A stretch of 64,000 bases of DNA from NCBI GenBank assembly GCA_009739215.1, contig VSJF01000011.1:930001-994000 (forward strand). Reading direction: 5' to 3'. The translations under genes and the position numbers were made by a program. The DNA is from Floccularia luteovirens (lineage: Eukaryota > Basidiomycota > Agaricomycetes > Agaricales > Squamanitaceae). Below the pieces are notes generated by a model. The model was not told the origin of the DNA and searched no databases. It worked only from the letters and a program-made list of their open reading frames with translations. The stretch's first letter is position 1; every line of letters starts with the position of its first letter. Below are positions 49,851 to 61,332 of this stretch, piece after piece.

Positions 49851-52084
49851 TTCTGAACGGCGTTCTTATTTGTTCGGGTTCTTCTACGCTTCAAAAAAAT
49901 CTTGCCGATCAACCCTTCTTCAATATTGCACTTTATAATCTACCAGTCTTGTCTATAATACCTTCATTATCTCGTCTCTTGCTCTCAATCAACCTTTTGT
50001 AGCCTTATAACTGGTCTTGTCTTGTCTCCTCCCCACCTCACACTTATTATATTCTTCCTCTAACACCCTTTCCAAAACGATATATATATCCAACTGTAGC
50101 CATTTGAAAGTTTTCCTTTTTTTCTCTATCTTTTTTATGTCGATTCTTGCTATTGTTACATATATTGCTTTTAAAAAGCAAACTCCCCACCCCACTGTAT
50201 TTTGTAGTTTTCTCGTTTTCTGACATAAGTTGTCTTCGTCTAGTCAGTCGCTATGCGTTTATGTCTGGTCAATGATGATGTTTTTTGGTCTTATAAAAAA
50301 GTGATTGATTAGTGCTGGATTATTTGGTCTCTATGCATTTATAAGTTGTTCCTTGTACTTACAGGTACAATTAGCCGTAATTTGTGGAGCGTAAACACGA
50401 TGCGTGCACGTTTCATCAAAAACGACTTGATACGCTAAGTACAAGGGATGAATGTTCCCAACGGAACAGGTACGAGAATTTTCCTTCAAAAACGCTATCT
50501 TGAAAGTTTACTACAAGTATATAGTACCAACCTTATTCCGGTAAACTTTGGGAGGAGAGGCGACGGTCAACATGGTCGTAACCAGTAATCCCAATGACTT
50601 GTAAAGTGGGCGCGGCGAATCTGTGGCGTATTCAAACGCTCATTTGTAGATTTATCTATTATGTTTAAAGTTAACTCATCGATTTAACCTGGGACCTTGC
50701 CAAAATTTCAAGCCACCAATCTTCACAGATCTGGCATACTCCTTTACATGTGGGTAATTAAATGTAACCCGCAAGGCGTTTCAACCTCATAAAGATCTCA
50801 TTGATTTCGAAGGTTGTTACTTCTTGACCTCAATTGACATCCGGTGTGTAAACAAGTAAAGTGAAAGTGAAAGCGAAAATGTTGTTACCTTCCTTCCGGC
50901 GTACTTAACTCCTTTCTCCTTTTTCTCCAGGAGTATTGTATGTCCGTGATTAGAATCACTGAGCGTTTGAGCCCCGTGACAAAGAACATACATGATGTCA
51001 AATATGTACAACCCGGGGTTCTACTCTCCACCGCCGCCACCATCTTCCGCCCGTTTTAATACTTATATATGTATGTATCCATACAAAAACGTCCATCAGT
51101 TTCATGGACCAATGATCAAGACGAATGTGCGCCGGAGCCAATATTAAACCTCGCGCCTATTTTTTTATTTTATTTATTCAAGCGACCGGAACATAACCTA
51201 TTGGATGATCTGCGAATGAAATGTAAAAAATCCCAAAAGAAATGCGAGAATAAGGCACCAGGTACGCAGGTGATAAAGGAGAGAGAAAAAAGGTACGGTG
51301 GATAAATTCCTTCATCCGCAGTCTTTCAGCTTGTGAACGGCCAAGGTGATGGACAAGAGGAGACAAGAGTTAAGAGTATCTCACAGTTATATTTCGAGTG
51401 TGTTTTATGAGGGGAGAAAATATATAAAAGTGCTTGTATATCAAAAAAAGATCGCAAGTATTTCAGGGTTTGGGGTTATCAGTTGATAAAATTAGAGCAG
51501 ATGGGGTTTGGTGGTGGAGGTCGAGGACTTGTTCACTACCGAGTCGATGGCAACCAACATGCAAAGTAACACCAAGCATTTATATTAATATAGTACCGGG
51601 TGGTAACCTCCTGGCGTTACGTCCTTCATTTGCATATGTGACAGGTGCAGCCAGACGACCGCAAGCAAGAAAATATCTTATCTATAGTAGAGACTGACAG
51701 CCTGGAGCTTGGTACACAGCCTTTGTTGTTGAGATGACACCGACAGTTGGCAGGGACAGGAGGAAAATTCGGATAAGGGATAAGATAGGATGAGATCATG
51801 GTTTGAATTAGATAAAATTATTATTTGAAAAAGAGATTTTCTTGGAGAAGGAAAAGCCGGTGATGTCGACGATGATTTCGCTATATGATTGACCGGGTGC
51901 AAGCGCAGATCATGACAGTCGCAAGGGATATGACCGGTGGAAAACGTTGGGGACTGCAGAACGTGTTACCTTAATTGGACTAACCTGAATCAGGCACTCT
52001 GGATCTGGATCGACTGACTTGTTATATATTCTTTGCTTTCCTTTCATTTCATTCCTCATCCTCATTCCTTCCCACATCCTCACA
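49851..52084. other. Intergenic between HMG-box gene 2 and peptide-precursor gene
   Basis: The first 400 nt are T/C-rich 3' flank. No supported gene in the rest; frames at 51069-51305 and 51434-51697 lack motifs. Confidence 0.5.
52023..52029 (+). promoter_or_regulatory. TATA-like box and pyrimidine-rich leader of peptide-precursor gene
   Basis: TATATAT-type sequence about 60 nt upstream of the ATG at 52085, followed by a CT-rich tract up to the ATG. This is the usual arrangement for a strongly expressed fungal gene. Confidence 0.5.
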
Positions 52085-52667
52085 ATGCGTCTCTTCGCTG
52101 TTTCCCTCGTCAGCTTGTCCACACTCCTTACTCTCTCTCTCGCCGCTCCCATCGTATGTCTTTCACTCCTTCATCAATGTTTAATCCTCTAATTATCCCC
52201 CATATTTCTAGACACAGAGCGGCTTGCTATCATTAAGATCATCGTTACCAATCCCCAAGATACCGGCACAGCCCCAGCCACAAGGCTTAAGACCACCACC
52301 CGACTGGAAGAGAGAACCCGAACCCGCTCCAGGCCCTGAAGACCAGAACGGGAGGAGAGAGCCCGCACCTCCTCATGCTTACTGGAAGAAAGATGCTTCA
52401 CCCCACGTTGTTCACTTGAGGGAACCCGCTCCTGGATCTCCCGGAGACCAGGACTGGAAGAGGGAACCTGAACCTGTTGCAGGATCTCCAAGCGACCAAG
52501 ACTGGAAGAGAGAGCCTGGATCACAAGGAAACCAGAATTGGAAGAGAGAACCCGGCCCTCCGAATGTCAACTGGAGGGAACCTGAGGCCAACCCTGGATC
52601 ACCAGGAAATCAGAACTGGAGGAGGGAGCCTGAGCCTGCTCCCGGACCACCCAATGTCAACTGGTAG
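52085..52667 (+). CDS. Secreted dibasic-repeat peptide precursor (Kex2-type), novel
   Basis: Two exons (52085-52153, 52212-52667) give 525 nt, or 174 residues. Residues 1-20 are a clear signal peptide (RLFAVSLVSLSTLLTLSLA) with AP next. A Pro/Gln-rich spacer follows to residue 55, then a run of short segments separated by basic sites: KR 56-57, RR 71-72, KK 82-83, R 93, KR 106-107, KR 122-123, KR 134-135, R 145, RR 160-161. Most segments start EP or EPEP and end in Trp: EPAPPHAYW, EPAPGSPGDQDW, EPEPVAGSPSDQDW, EPGSQGNQNW, EPGPPNVNW, EPEANPGSPGNQNW, EPEPAPGPPNVNW. Kex2 cuts after KR/RR, and a Ste13-type dipeptidyl peptidase removes X-Pro or X-Ala pairs, so the layout fits maturation into several small peptides. 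No membrane segment, CaaX end or known domain. A structural wall protein is the alternative. Confidence 0.82.
52366..52667 (+). repeat. Imperfect tandem coding repeats of the peptide precursor
   Basis: Repeated unit of about 27-48 nt centred on GACCAGGACTGGAAGAGGGA-like sequence (D/N-Q-D/N-W-K-R-E-P). The copies vary in length and in the residues before the Trp, which suggests duplication followed by divergence of the peptide cores. Confidence 0.8.
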
Positions 52668-54363
52668 AATGATCTTGGCATCACCAACCACCCGTACCGC
52701 ACCACCATTGATGCATCGGGAGATAGCGAGAGATGAAAGTCATACAATTTCTTTTCACACTCACACAAACACTCAAGTCATATAAAGTGGTTTCTACCCT
52801 ACCACTTATCACTCCTTGTCGTCGCCCATTATATTCACTGAAACCCATCTGATTCTGTTTTGACAAATTTCTCCTGATCTCCTTTTGGTACCATTTCCGT
52901 CAATAGCCGCTCATTCATACATATGGTGGCTCTCACGCTCGTTTAACAAATCCATTTTTCATCTATAATTTTGTTTGTTTTGGTCTTTACTTATCAGAAA
53001 ACTGAGAAGAGGAATACAAGATTTGGATATTTGAAAATCATATCTTGGACTAATACTATCTTTTCTTACTGGTTTCTTTTGCGTCTCTCCTGTTGTATGT
53101 AGAAATTACACTGTCTCTTTCCCTTTCGTATGCATGGATTGGAACAAGAGAATTTACAATTATTTTTAATTCCCCGTTCCGTTCAAGTCAAACGCTTTGC
53201 CCTAGTCTAGTTTAGCTCGGTTTTTAATAGCAACCTACAATCTATCGGTCTACTCGTTGAAACCCTGTCAGTTAGCTTGATGCATGCCGGTTGCGGGTAT
53301 GCCGTGTGACCCTTTCAGGTCGTTCCATTTATTGTACATGTTTATGCCCACCTTGCTTAATTTTACTTTATAGTGAACTTGATAGTTGAAATGTTGAGAT
53401 TACACCCCATATGGGTTTCCCAAACCTTTTTTTTGATGCGTACCGCATCGGTCACAGAAAATGCTTAATAATAATACCACGACTATCCCAGGCTACAGTA
53501 TTCATTCTCAAAATCCCCGATAACCCGCTACTACTGCCGTAATAGAAAAATTTTGCAAAATCTGTGAGTGAATGAATCCATCACATTTCCGTTGTCAACT
53601 GCTTTTTGAACAAAAATCATTCTCGGTGTCAAGCCTGTAGTATCTCTATCCTATTGCGTATTGTGGTTGTATATGTACCTATGTTTATCTGACAGGCGAA
53701 ATCAATAGTCTGAGAATTGACTTTTTTTTTCGATGCCTTCAAGTACTTAAGTTTACACAGAAGGAGCTTGGCTAGGTTATAATATAACCTTTTTCATGTC
53801 ATATGGGTTGTCCAGTAATTAGACGCCCCCATATTTCTGGTTATAGAAAAGAAACAATGCCGTTAGGCGTGAGTGAATCTTGGAAAAATAGTTTATTTGT
53901 CTTTCGGTTCGCCGCTTTTTGTACTTTGTATGCGGTCTGCATACAATTACCTTCGTGCTGATACAAAGGGAGATAGTAAAAATCCGGGCGAATTTTTCGC
54001 CGGAATCAACACATGTTTTGTTGCCAACATCACTAGCTCAGATCTGGTTGATGAACCGCGACTCACGGGAGGTCTTGTTTGTTAGCCCTCCGTCCCATCT
54101 TTAGAAGCGCGCCAGCATAATCATAACGGACAGAAGTGATAACTGTGGCAAAAATAACCTTCTTTGAATCTTTCAACTCAACCGAGGGTCCGTTGTCGAA
54201 TCTCTCAGGGAAGTGGGGCAGTATCAGTGTTGGGCAGATATTTTACATAGTAGCACTTTTTCTACATCTCAACGTATCTTTCCTAGAGACACGAAATATG
54301 AGATGCGCCATATGACAACCAAACAAGAGGCATACCTTCAATATCCCATCATGTATAGCAGAC
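52668..54363. other. Intergenic between peptide-precursor and folate synthase genes
   Basis: AT-rich. The frame at 53873-54085 has no motif. It probably comprises the 3' flanks of two converging genes. Confidence 0.5.
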
Positions 54364-55854
54364 TCAAATACCAACACTCATACCAATGTATCGATAAAAA
54401 TCAGCAACGAGGTACAAACTCCCTGCAAGTACAACGAGTTCTTGAACATTCTCCCCTTCCTTCCGCTGTTTCTGCTGTTGTTGAGAAACCCACTTCAAAG
54501 ACTCCGCCAGCTGTCCATCAGCGGGATCATCATCTTTAGCAATCCAAAGACTCGCATTGGGGGTTCGCTCTCGGATGACGACAGCCAGCTCTGAAGGGGG
54601 TACAGATTTCACCCAAGGCATGCCTTCTGGTGGTGTGAATCGTATAGCAGCAACGTTCACGTTGAGGGAGACTTTGGAACTAGTTCCGGACGGAAGTGTA
54701 GGGGGAAGGATTGGAGAGAGCGTTTGGACAGGTGTTTTTGGAGGTGAATGAGATAGAGAGAGTACGTATGTTATATTGAACGTCAGTTTGTTCGACCCGG
54801 TTGAGGAAGAGAGTAGGGAGATAAGATGTGTCACATAAGCACCCAATGTCATGGAAGATCCAGGATTGTGAGCCCCATCTGCTAACACTACAAGTGGCTC
54901 TTGTGGAGTAACGTCTTTGACTGTCAAAGTATGGAAAGACAATCGGCCAGCCCAACGAACAGCTTTGATACCTTTTGCAACGGATTCGGGTGTGATTTTA
55001 TTTTGTGTGGAAGGGTGTTGCTGAATTGCCGATATCAATGTTACCGCAGTACCCAAATTATCGAGTTGGTGTTCTCCGTATAATGGAAGAAGCGCTGGTA
55101 TGTTGTTTGGGAAACACGACAAGGATATATGGACAGGTTGCGGGGCAGGTGGTTGGAAGGACGTAGGTGACAATGTAAAGGATCCCAATGATGAACCTGA
55201 TCCATCGATACTTTCATCCCAGTCCCGTTTGGACGCTCTTTCCGCAAGAATGAGTTTGCCGCCAACTTCTTGTACGATCTTCCGGGTGACTTCGAGTACT
55301 TCAGGATATTTTTGAGGTCCCAAGATGAAGGGTTTGTCTTTCCTGGATATAGCTGCCTTTTCTTTCGTTATATCCGTGGGTGTCATCCCCAAGAAGAATT
55401 GATGATCCAAATCGACAGTTGTCAATGCAGATGCTATGATAGCACTATCCGGAATAATGTTCGTCGCATCTAATCGTCCACCCAATCCGACCTCGATCAC
55501 CGCGATATCAACGTTGAGTTCTTCGAAGATGTAGAGAGCAGTGAGAGTTAATATTTCGAAACTACTGAGTTTCGTATCATGTTCTTTATCAGCACGTTCA
55601 ACTTCAGTTCGTGCTTCTTTGTAGATGGTGGGTGAGACTGGTTCATTGTTGATAATGATACAATCGTAAACTGAGACGAGGTGTGGACTGTTGTAACGGC
55701 CAAATGAGAGCGAAGATTCGTGGATGATCGAGGAGATCGTTGCTGCTACACTTCCTTTCCCGTTCGTCCCTGCGATATGACAGGTTGGACGAGTGTAAGG
55801 TGGGAGGTGGGATACGAGCTGTTTCAATCTGTCTAGGCTGAGGTCAATTGACAT
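54364..55854 (-). CDS. FOL3: Dihydrofolate synthase / folylpolyglutamate synthase family
   Basis: Mur-ligase-type enzyme adding glutamate to dihydropteroate (or to folates) with ATP, in folate synthesis. One uninterrupted exon, 496 residues from the ATG at 55854 (MSIDLSLDRLKQLVSHL). The P-loop CHIAGTNGKGSVAA lies at 25-38, then RYNSPHLVSVYD, FEILTLTALYIF, EVGLGGRLDATN, and the second ATP/metal region DHQFFLGMTPTDITKEKAA. The C-terminal domain has YGEHQLDNLGTAVTL, AGRLSF and ADGAHNPGSS. No mitochondrial leader is apparent, and the overall pattern is closer to Fol3 than to the longer Met7-type polyglutamate synthase, but the two cannot be fully separated by eye. It looks intact, and it is intronless among intron-rich neighbours. 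Confidence 0.87.
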   Translation of the reverse strand: MSIDLSLDRLKQLVSHLPPYTRPTCHIAGTNGKGSVAATISSIIHESSLSFGRYNSPHLVSVYDCIIINNEPVSPTIYKEARTEVERADKEHDTKLSSFEILTLTALYIFEELNVDIAVIEVGLGGRLDATNIIPDSAIIASALTTVDLDHQFFLGMTPTDITKEKAAISRKDKPFILGPQKYPEVLEVTRKIVQEVGGKLILAERASKRDWDESIDGSGSSLGSFTLSPTSFQPPAPQPVHISLSCFPNNIPALLPLYGEHQLDNLGTAVTLISAIQQHPSTQNKITPESVAKGIKAVRWAGRLSFHTLTVKDVTPQEPLVVLADGAHNPGSSMTLGAYVTHLISLLSSSTGSNKLTFNITYVLSLSHSPPKTPVQTLSPILPPTLPSGTSSKVSLNVNVAAIRFTPPEGMPWVKSVPPSELAVVIRERTPNASLWIAKDDDPADGQLAESLKWVSQQQQKQRKEGENVQELVVLAGSLYLVADFYRYIGMSVGI

Positions 55855-57461
55855 GATGGGCTAACGGCTATAGAATGTTGGTCTGGTTGAAGAGTTGTTT
55901 TGGGTGAACAACAGCGTTTATTTTCTATTTTCTGAATAGGCTTACTGATGACATGATCTCCGAATTTTCAACCCATTTTGAAAATGGCCATGGGGAAAAA
56001 GTGTGCTATTTTTGAATCTTGAAATCATATTGTGGGCGGCTGATGCTGCCAGGACGGCGGTTTCTGAGTCCATGAGGAAGTGGTGTCATCTAGCGAGCGG
56101 CTGGCTTTCAGTTTCCCAAGTCCTTCCGTTTTCCGTTCACTTGGTTTGAAAGTTCTTTCAAGGACCTCTCGCCATTTTTAGTTTAAGTCCTGACTGAGAG
56201 CAGTAGGTGTTGCAGTTTTCCATAAGTCTGGTTTCTGATCGGCGGTCAATCGGTCATGGATGGTCTGGCAAACGGAGGGAGCACAAAACAATCAGAATCA
56301 ACATCATGATGTATCATCAAATTTTTACAAGCGTATCATTTGCAAAGACTGATCTATAATTCGAATCATTGTAAAGAAGACCTTTATAATCTATCAGTGA
56401 ACGCCTTTTGTGCGCTCATTGTAAAACCTCATGATCAAGCATTTATTTTTAGGAGGTATGTTATCTCATGTATGAGTTTCCAATATCTCCCTTGAAGCTT
56501 GAAGCTCGAACTTCTGAAGGCTATGCAGATGATGTGTCCACAAGCTAGTCGACAAACTGGCATTGAGAGTGGCATGGGATTTGTGCTTTGATTTTCAACA
56601 TCGAGCTTCTCATCAAAATGTCAAAATTGCAGTTCTCACTTCTCCTTGTCTTTGCGCCATCATCTGTCAACTTGGCAGATCGCAGAACAATAACCCGAAC
56701 TTTCCCTCCAATTCATACGAACATATCTCAGCCTTGGAAACCAATTTCAGTGTTTTTGGAATATGTTTCTTGGCAATCAGGGATAACTTTTGAATACGCG
56801 GAGCAAGCAACTACACAAAACCCTGCTCTTTTGGTTTTGAATTGTTCTTAATGACTGTTTTGTGATTGTGTACACGGCTGTTATTATAAGAAGCATGCAT
56901 TGTTGTTTCTTTCCCAGGTCTGTATCAATTGATCATTTTTGTACCCTTTAAGATGATAAACTTTGTTAATCATTGGCAAGCACTTGTAGACACACCATTG
57001 CTTTTTGGTCTATTCCACTCACTAAACAGTATATCGAAGTGGATCATGATTCAGATCCTTGAGATGCTTGAGCTCGAGGTGATTTCTCCCTTGTTCATTT
57101 TCCATCACAGACAAAATATTTCCAGTTTCTTTTTGACGTGTGTTAGTCCCTCATGACCTTGTCACTCCGGGAGGAAGAAATCTATTTTCAGAAACAACTG
57201 GAGCTTCTCACAAACTAACACCTGTACACAGTTTTGTTATACGTATCCAAGATCATGCCGGACTCTTTCAACCAAGGGGTAAACTTATTTCTCGTGTTTC
57301 AGGACCTATCAAACATATACATTTTCGGCCTTCTTTTCATGATGCATTTATGAGAGGTTCCGCCGACCTTATAAAAGACGAACAGGTTCATTTCCTGCCT
57401 GTCGTAGATCAGCCAATACCGCCACCTCCGTCATTAACCTTTCCCAAAGTAATTGTAAATA
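55855..57461. other. Intergenic upstream of seven-helix gene, with weak frames
   Basis: Two frames deserve mention. 56618-56851 starts with ATG and a signal-like segment (MSKLQFSLLLVFAPSS), 77 residues. 57140-57484 is a 114-residue open frame without ATG start (FRPSFHDAFMRGSADLIKDEQ) that overlaps the next gene's start. Neither has a recognisable family. Confidence 0.35.
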
Positions 57462-58964
57462 ATGCCATCCGATATATCCGCTGACGTCGCGTATATCGGC
57501 GGTGTGTGGTGTGAAGGTGTGCTCTATGGTGTGTACTTTGGAAATTGCTATAAGCTTAGGCCTAACCAATCTCACTTCCTTCCAGGTATACAGTAAGTGA
57601 TAAATTCGCTATACAGGTGTGCAGTTTATTGAGGTAGACATCTAGTATCATTGTCTTCTTCGCACTGTGCAAGATCTACTTGGACAAGGCCCGCAAGAAA
57701 GGGCATTGGCACTCGGACTATTCAAACAGGTTTATTCATTCATCGATTCTTCAACATGTGGGTAGATTCCTAACGCTGCAATGTCTAGTGTACTCTTGGC
57801 ATTCGGCACTGTCATGTTTGCGCTGTCAACAGCCCACGTTGGTCTAGCTGTCTACGAACTGCTTCAAGGTTTTGTCTATCAACGTGACATCGAAGGTGGA
57901 CCGCCTGCTTACTTCCGTGAGAATGTTTTTCCAAAGAGAAAGGCCATTTATATTATCAATGTTTGTTGCTCCTTGTGCTTCTAGCGGTTTTTGACAGAAC
58001 CCTAATGAGATGTTTATTTATAGACGCTCTTGGGAGACTCTTTACTTGTACGCTTCTGGCATACTGACAATGGCCAAGTACATGCTGAAAAAACTTGTAT
58101 CAGATATGGCGCGTTTATGTGATCTGGGGACGTAATATCTACATATGTTTGCCATCGGTGAGACCGAGATCCTGATTTGTTGGTTAGGCCATAAGACTGA
58201 GAACCTGCGGTTTTTCTAGATTCTCCTTCTAATCGGAACCGCTGGTGAGTTGATTTTTTCATAGCTATGTTAAGTATACTTGTATCTAATGCGTTTATGT
58301 AGTATGTGGCATCAAGACTATCGTAGCGAATGCTACATCATCTGCTGCATCCGTGTTCACTTCCGATATCTTATCGTGGATTACTTCCACATTCGTGTTG
58401 ACGATAGTGACGCAGATAACTGCTACTTTTTTGATCGCTAGTAGGATCTATTATGCTTCCAGGCCGTACTCAGGGGAAGTTAACAAGGGCCACCGGTCGA
58501 GATATATGTCTCTCGTTTGGCTCGTCGTCGAATCTGGAGCTATATACACTTCAGCTGCCCTTATCCAATTAATTACTTATCTGGAGAAGATGAATGCCGG
58601 TGTCATATTGGAGTTTATGTTGAGTCAGCTGAGTGTGCGTTTTTACTCCTTTTTCGTTTAGATCCGCATTTTATTTCGGGTCCTCGCTTTCCGAAATAAA
58701 AACAAGACTGACAGCAATGGATTGATTATATAGGCTATGGTTCCACTTGTGATCGTGGTTAGAGTTGGGCTGGGGCTCGCGCATGATGGTACAACGCAAA
58801 GGAGACGACAAGAACCTACTCACGACTTGTCAACCTTCCAAGTTGCCAGGGCACAACCAGCAGAGAAGGAAAAAAGCCGCGCGAGTACGGATTCTAGTGC
58901 AACTAGAGCGATTTCTGGCTCTCAAACGAATTTTCCACAACCGATTGCGGCACAAACAGTTTGA
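57462..58964 (+). CDS. Basidiomycete seven-helix membrane protein (DUF6533/6534-like)
   Basis: Nine exons (57462-57528, 57586-57592, 57646-57729, 57789-57960, 58024-58047, 58104-58157, 58220-58244, 58303-58634, 58734-58964) total 996 nt, or 331 residues, with every phase agreeing. The start MPSDISADVAYIGGVWCEGVLYG is followed by helices IIVFFALCKIYL, VLLAFGTVMFALSTAHVGLAVY, the motif GDSLLIWRVYVIWGRN between helices, ICLPSILLLIGTAVCGI, ITSTFVLTIVTQITATFLIAS, SLVWLVVESGAIYTSAALIQL and MVPLVIVVRVGLGLA, then a cytosolic Ser/Gln/Arg-rich tail. This design (GDxxLxWRxYxxWG) is common in large basidiomycete families of unknown, possibly receptor-like, function. The second exon is 7 nt and is required for frame. 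Confidence 0.85.
57586..57592 (+). other. 7-nt microexon of the seven-helix gene
   Basis: GTATACA between acceptor tccag and donor gtaagt. It supplies the end of a Gly codon, an Ile codon and two bases of a His codon. Skipping it breaks the frame, and including it gives a continuous helix (YGIHIIVFFALC). Confidence 0.75.
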
Positions 58965-61332
58965 AGGGGTGGCATTGTTTCGTGTTATTATATCTATGGC
59001 TTATATTTACGGGTAGTGGTAACTTATATCGGTGGTAATTGAACGAAGGTTTCAGTTGGTGGAAAGTTCTTTGTAACCTTATGAAGCCATATGCAACAAT
59101 TCAGTATTCAAAAATTAATTGTATTCACCATCGTGATAGTGCCTAGCGACTTTAATCAGAGCATCTTATGAGTGAAGTGACCATTAGAACTGATGCATTT
59201 GTCATGGCGTCAACTACGGACCGGAAAGACAGCATTAGCGGGATGTAAGGATATATTACACGCGATAGCAAGGTCAAGAGCCCAGGAAGCATCCACAACA
59301 CCACTTCACCCATAAATAAGACTGCTTACTTGGTGTCTGATGTATCAACAGTCCGACCATAACGAGTTGTCAGTGATGCAGTGATGGCATGCTACCAGCA
59401 GTTCTCTCTCTATGCAAGGCCATACTAGCTGAGAGGGATAACATCCCGGGGGAAGGGGTTTTTGTTGCGCGATGGTGAGGGTCTATCCCCGTAGTGAGGA
59501 GTAGGAAATAGGCAAAGACGGCATTAGCTACCAGTAAAAACTGCAAAACCAATCCATACAGCCTAACAATCGCCCACCAAGCGAATAAATGAAATCCACT
59601 TTTACTCGAGCTCATAGTGGTTGACTATAAGCATATAGACTGGTATAGCTGTCCACTCCCATGGGAATAAAAACATATCTGGAACAAGTAAGGGGGTTTC
59701 CAAAATAGTTCAAGTGTGAAGACATAAAATATATCCGCACAAAGTAGTCCTAGTCGACCGCAAGTATCTGTTTTGACATTTTCTGGTTCGACTTGTTGAT
59801 TCTAGTAAGAAGTGGCTAATCGCGTCAGATTATGTTGGAAAACCTATAAATATGACAGGTCGTGTTCAATGAATTTCTCTTCATCCCCGTTACTTGCTTG
59901 CAATGGCAGGTTTACAGACTACCTACCTATGGCTCCTTGGCTCTGGTATTGGCAAGGCACTCCCATAAAGCCCGGGTCCGGCGGTTATTAGCCCTTCAGC
60001 AGATAGAATGGATGGTAGTGGTAACTTCCTCGCTGAGCTAAGTCCAGCGGTCCTGTTTGCAAGGGGTCAGGCGGATTGGGCAGAATGACGGCTCTTCCGT
60101 GTCCAATGGCATGGACTCGGTTGTGTTTCTAATCTGGGGAAACCTCGACGACTGCCTTTGCCTGGAGGTGGTATGGCCTGGTGTAATTTCCATAGGGCCG
60201 CGCACCGGGGTTTTCTTCTTTTCACTCGCGAATATCACTGGCCTTCATGCGGTGACAGAAGTGGCGTGTGCGAGCTGCGCATATACGGGTGCTGGGTATG
60301 GCTTCCGCTGCCATAAACAGGAGGTAGGACACGACTGTCTTGTGGACGTGGACTCTATCCTGCTGACTATCACAGCAGCCCTGGGTTGAGGGCTGCTGGG
60401 AAGTCAGCAGGGGATAGGGACTCCTCGTAGTTCAGTCACTTTCCGATGTTTTATTCTGTGCGCCTATAGCACTTAGGTATAAAAGTAAGTACATAGTAGT
60501 TGTTGAGTTTTTCTGCGCATTTACTCACTCCTGCTTTAGATATAACGTGTAATGTCATGCTCCAACGTCACTTCTTCTGTAAGTCTCCTCGGTGCCTAAT
60601 AATTAGTTTCGAAAAAAGTGTGTGGTTGTGGTACTACTTGCAAGAAAAACCGCGTGACCCTGTGTGTCGTATACAGTATTTCGGGTGATATGCTCATGTT
60701 ATATTTTGCGTCGAGTGTTTGCGTCATGCATATGATAACTTACTGATTATAACAGATTTGTGCGATAAACTAAATATTGCATAAGAAGAGGAGAACTGAA
60801 ATCATTCAAAGTACAACCTTGTCCACCTTCAAACGAGTTATCGTTTCATTCAGATATTATGATCACAACATATAGTAGATGCCAATATTCTATCCTCACC
60901 ATCCTCACCGTAAGAGATAACAAGTTTAAAAAAAGAATGTCCGATTATCATTACTCCACCATTATATATATCCAACAATTGTCAAATTTCATTTGAGATC
61001 TGTATCTTGGGTAGCAGAAAACCGGATTTGCTGGTTGGGAGGAGTGGCGCCATGAATTATAGCTGGATTCGTGCTGTCATTTGGGCAAATACTCATGAAA
61101 CTGACGATGAACATGCCGTCCGGTACATTATATTGATCACCAGCAAATTGTGCAGGAAGCCACTGAGCATTTGGGAAAATCTCCAGTTGCACCTAATTCA
61201 AAAATTTTTTTAGGTCAAAATCAAAAACGTACATAGGCGGATCGAGATGGTAGCAAAGCACAGCTGAGAATCAGATATTTATATATATATGCTCAAGAAA
61301 TGTGTTACAATCGAGATGTCATTCCATTTTTC
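58965..61332. other. Intergenic, with weak frames
   Basis: A minus-strand frame 59370-59615 (81 residues from ATG, hydrophobic LYGLVLQFLLVANAVFAYFLLL) could be a small membrane protein. A plus-strand frame 60057-60389 starts without ATG. The segment at 60000-60420 appears more GC-rich than its flanks and might be a transposon or transferred remnant, but I see no terminal repeats or transposase motif. Confidence 0.35.

Noticed and set aside
52085..52667. Peptide precursor as a basidiomycete CaaX mating pheromone
   Set aside because: There is a signal peptide and no C-terminal CaaX; the protein ends in NVNW.
60000..60420. GC-richer patch as a transposable element or transferred DNA
   Set aside because: No terminal repeats, transposase or reverse transcriptase motifs could be seen.
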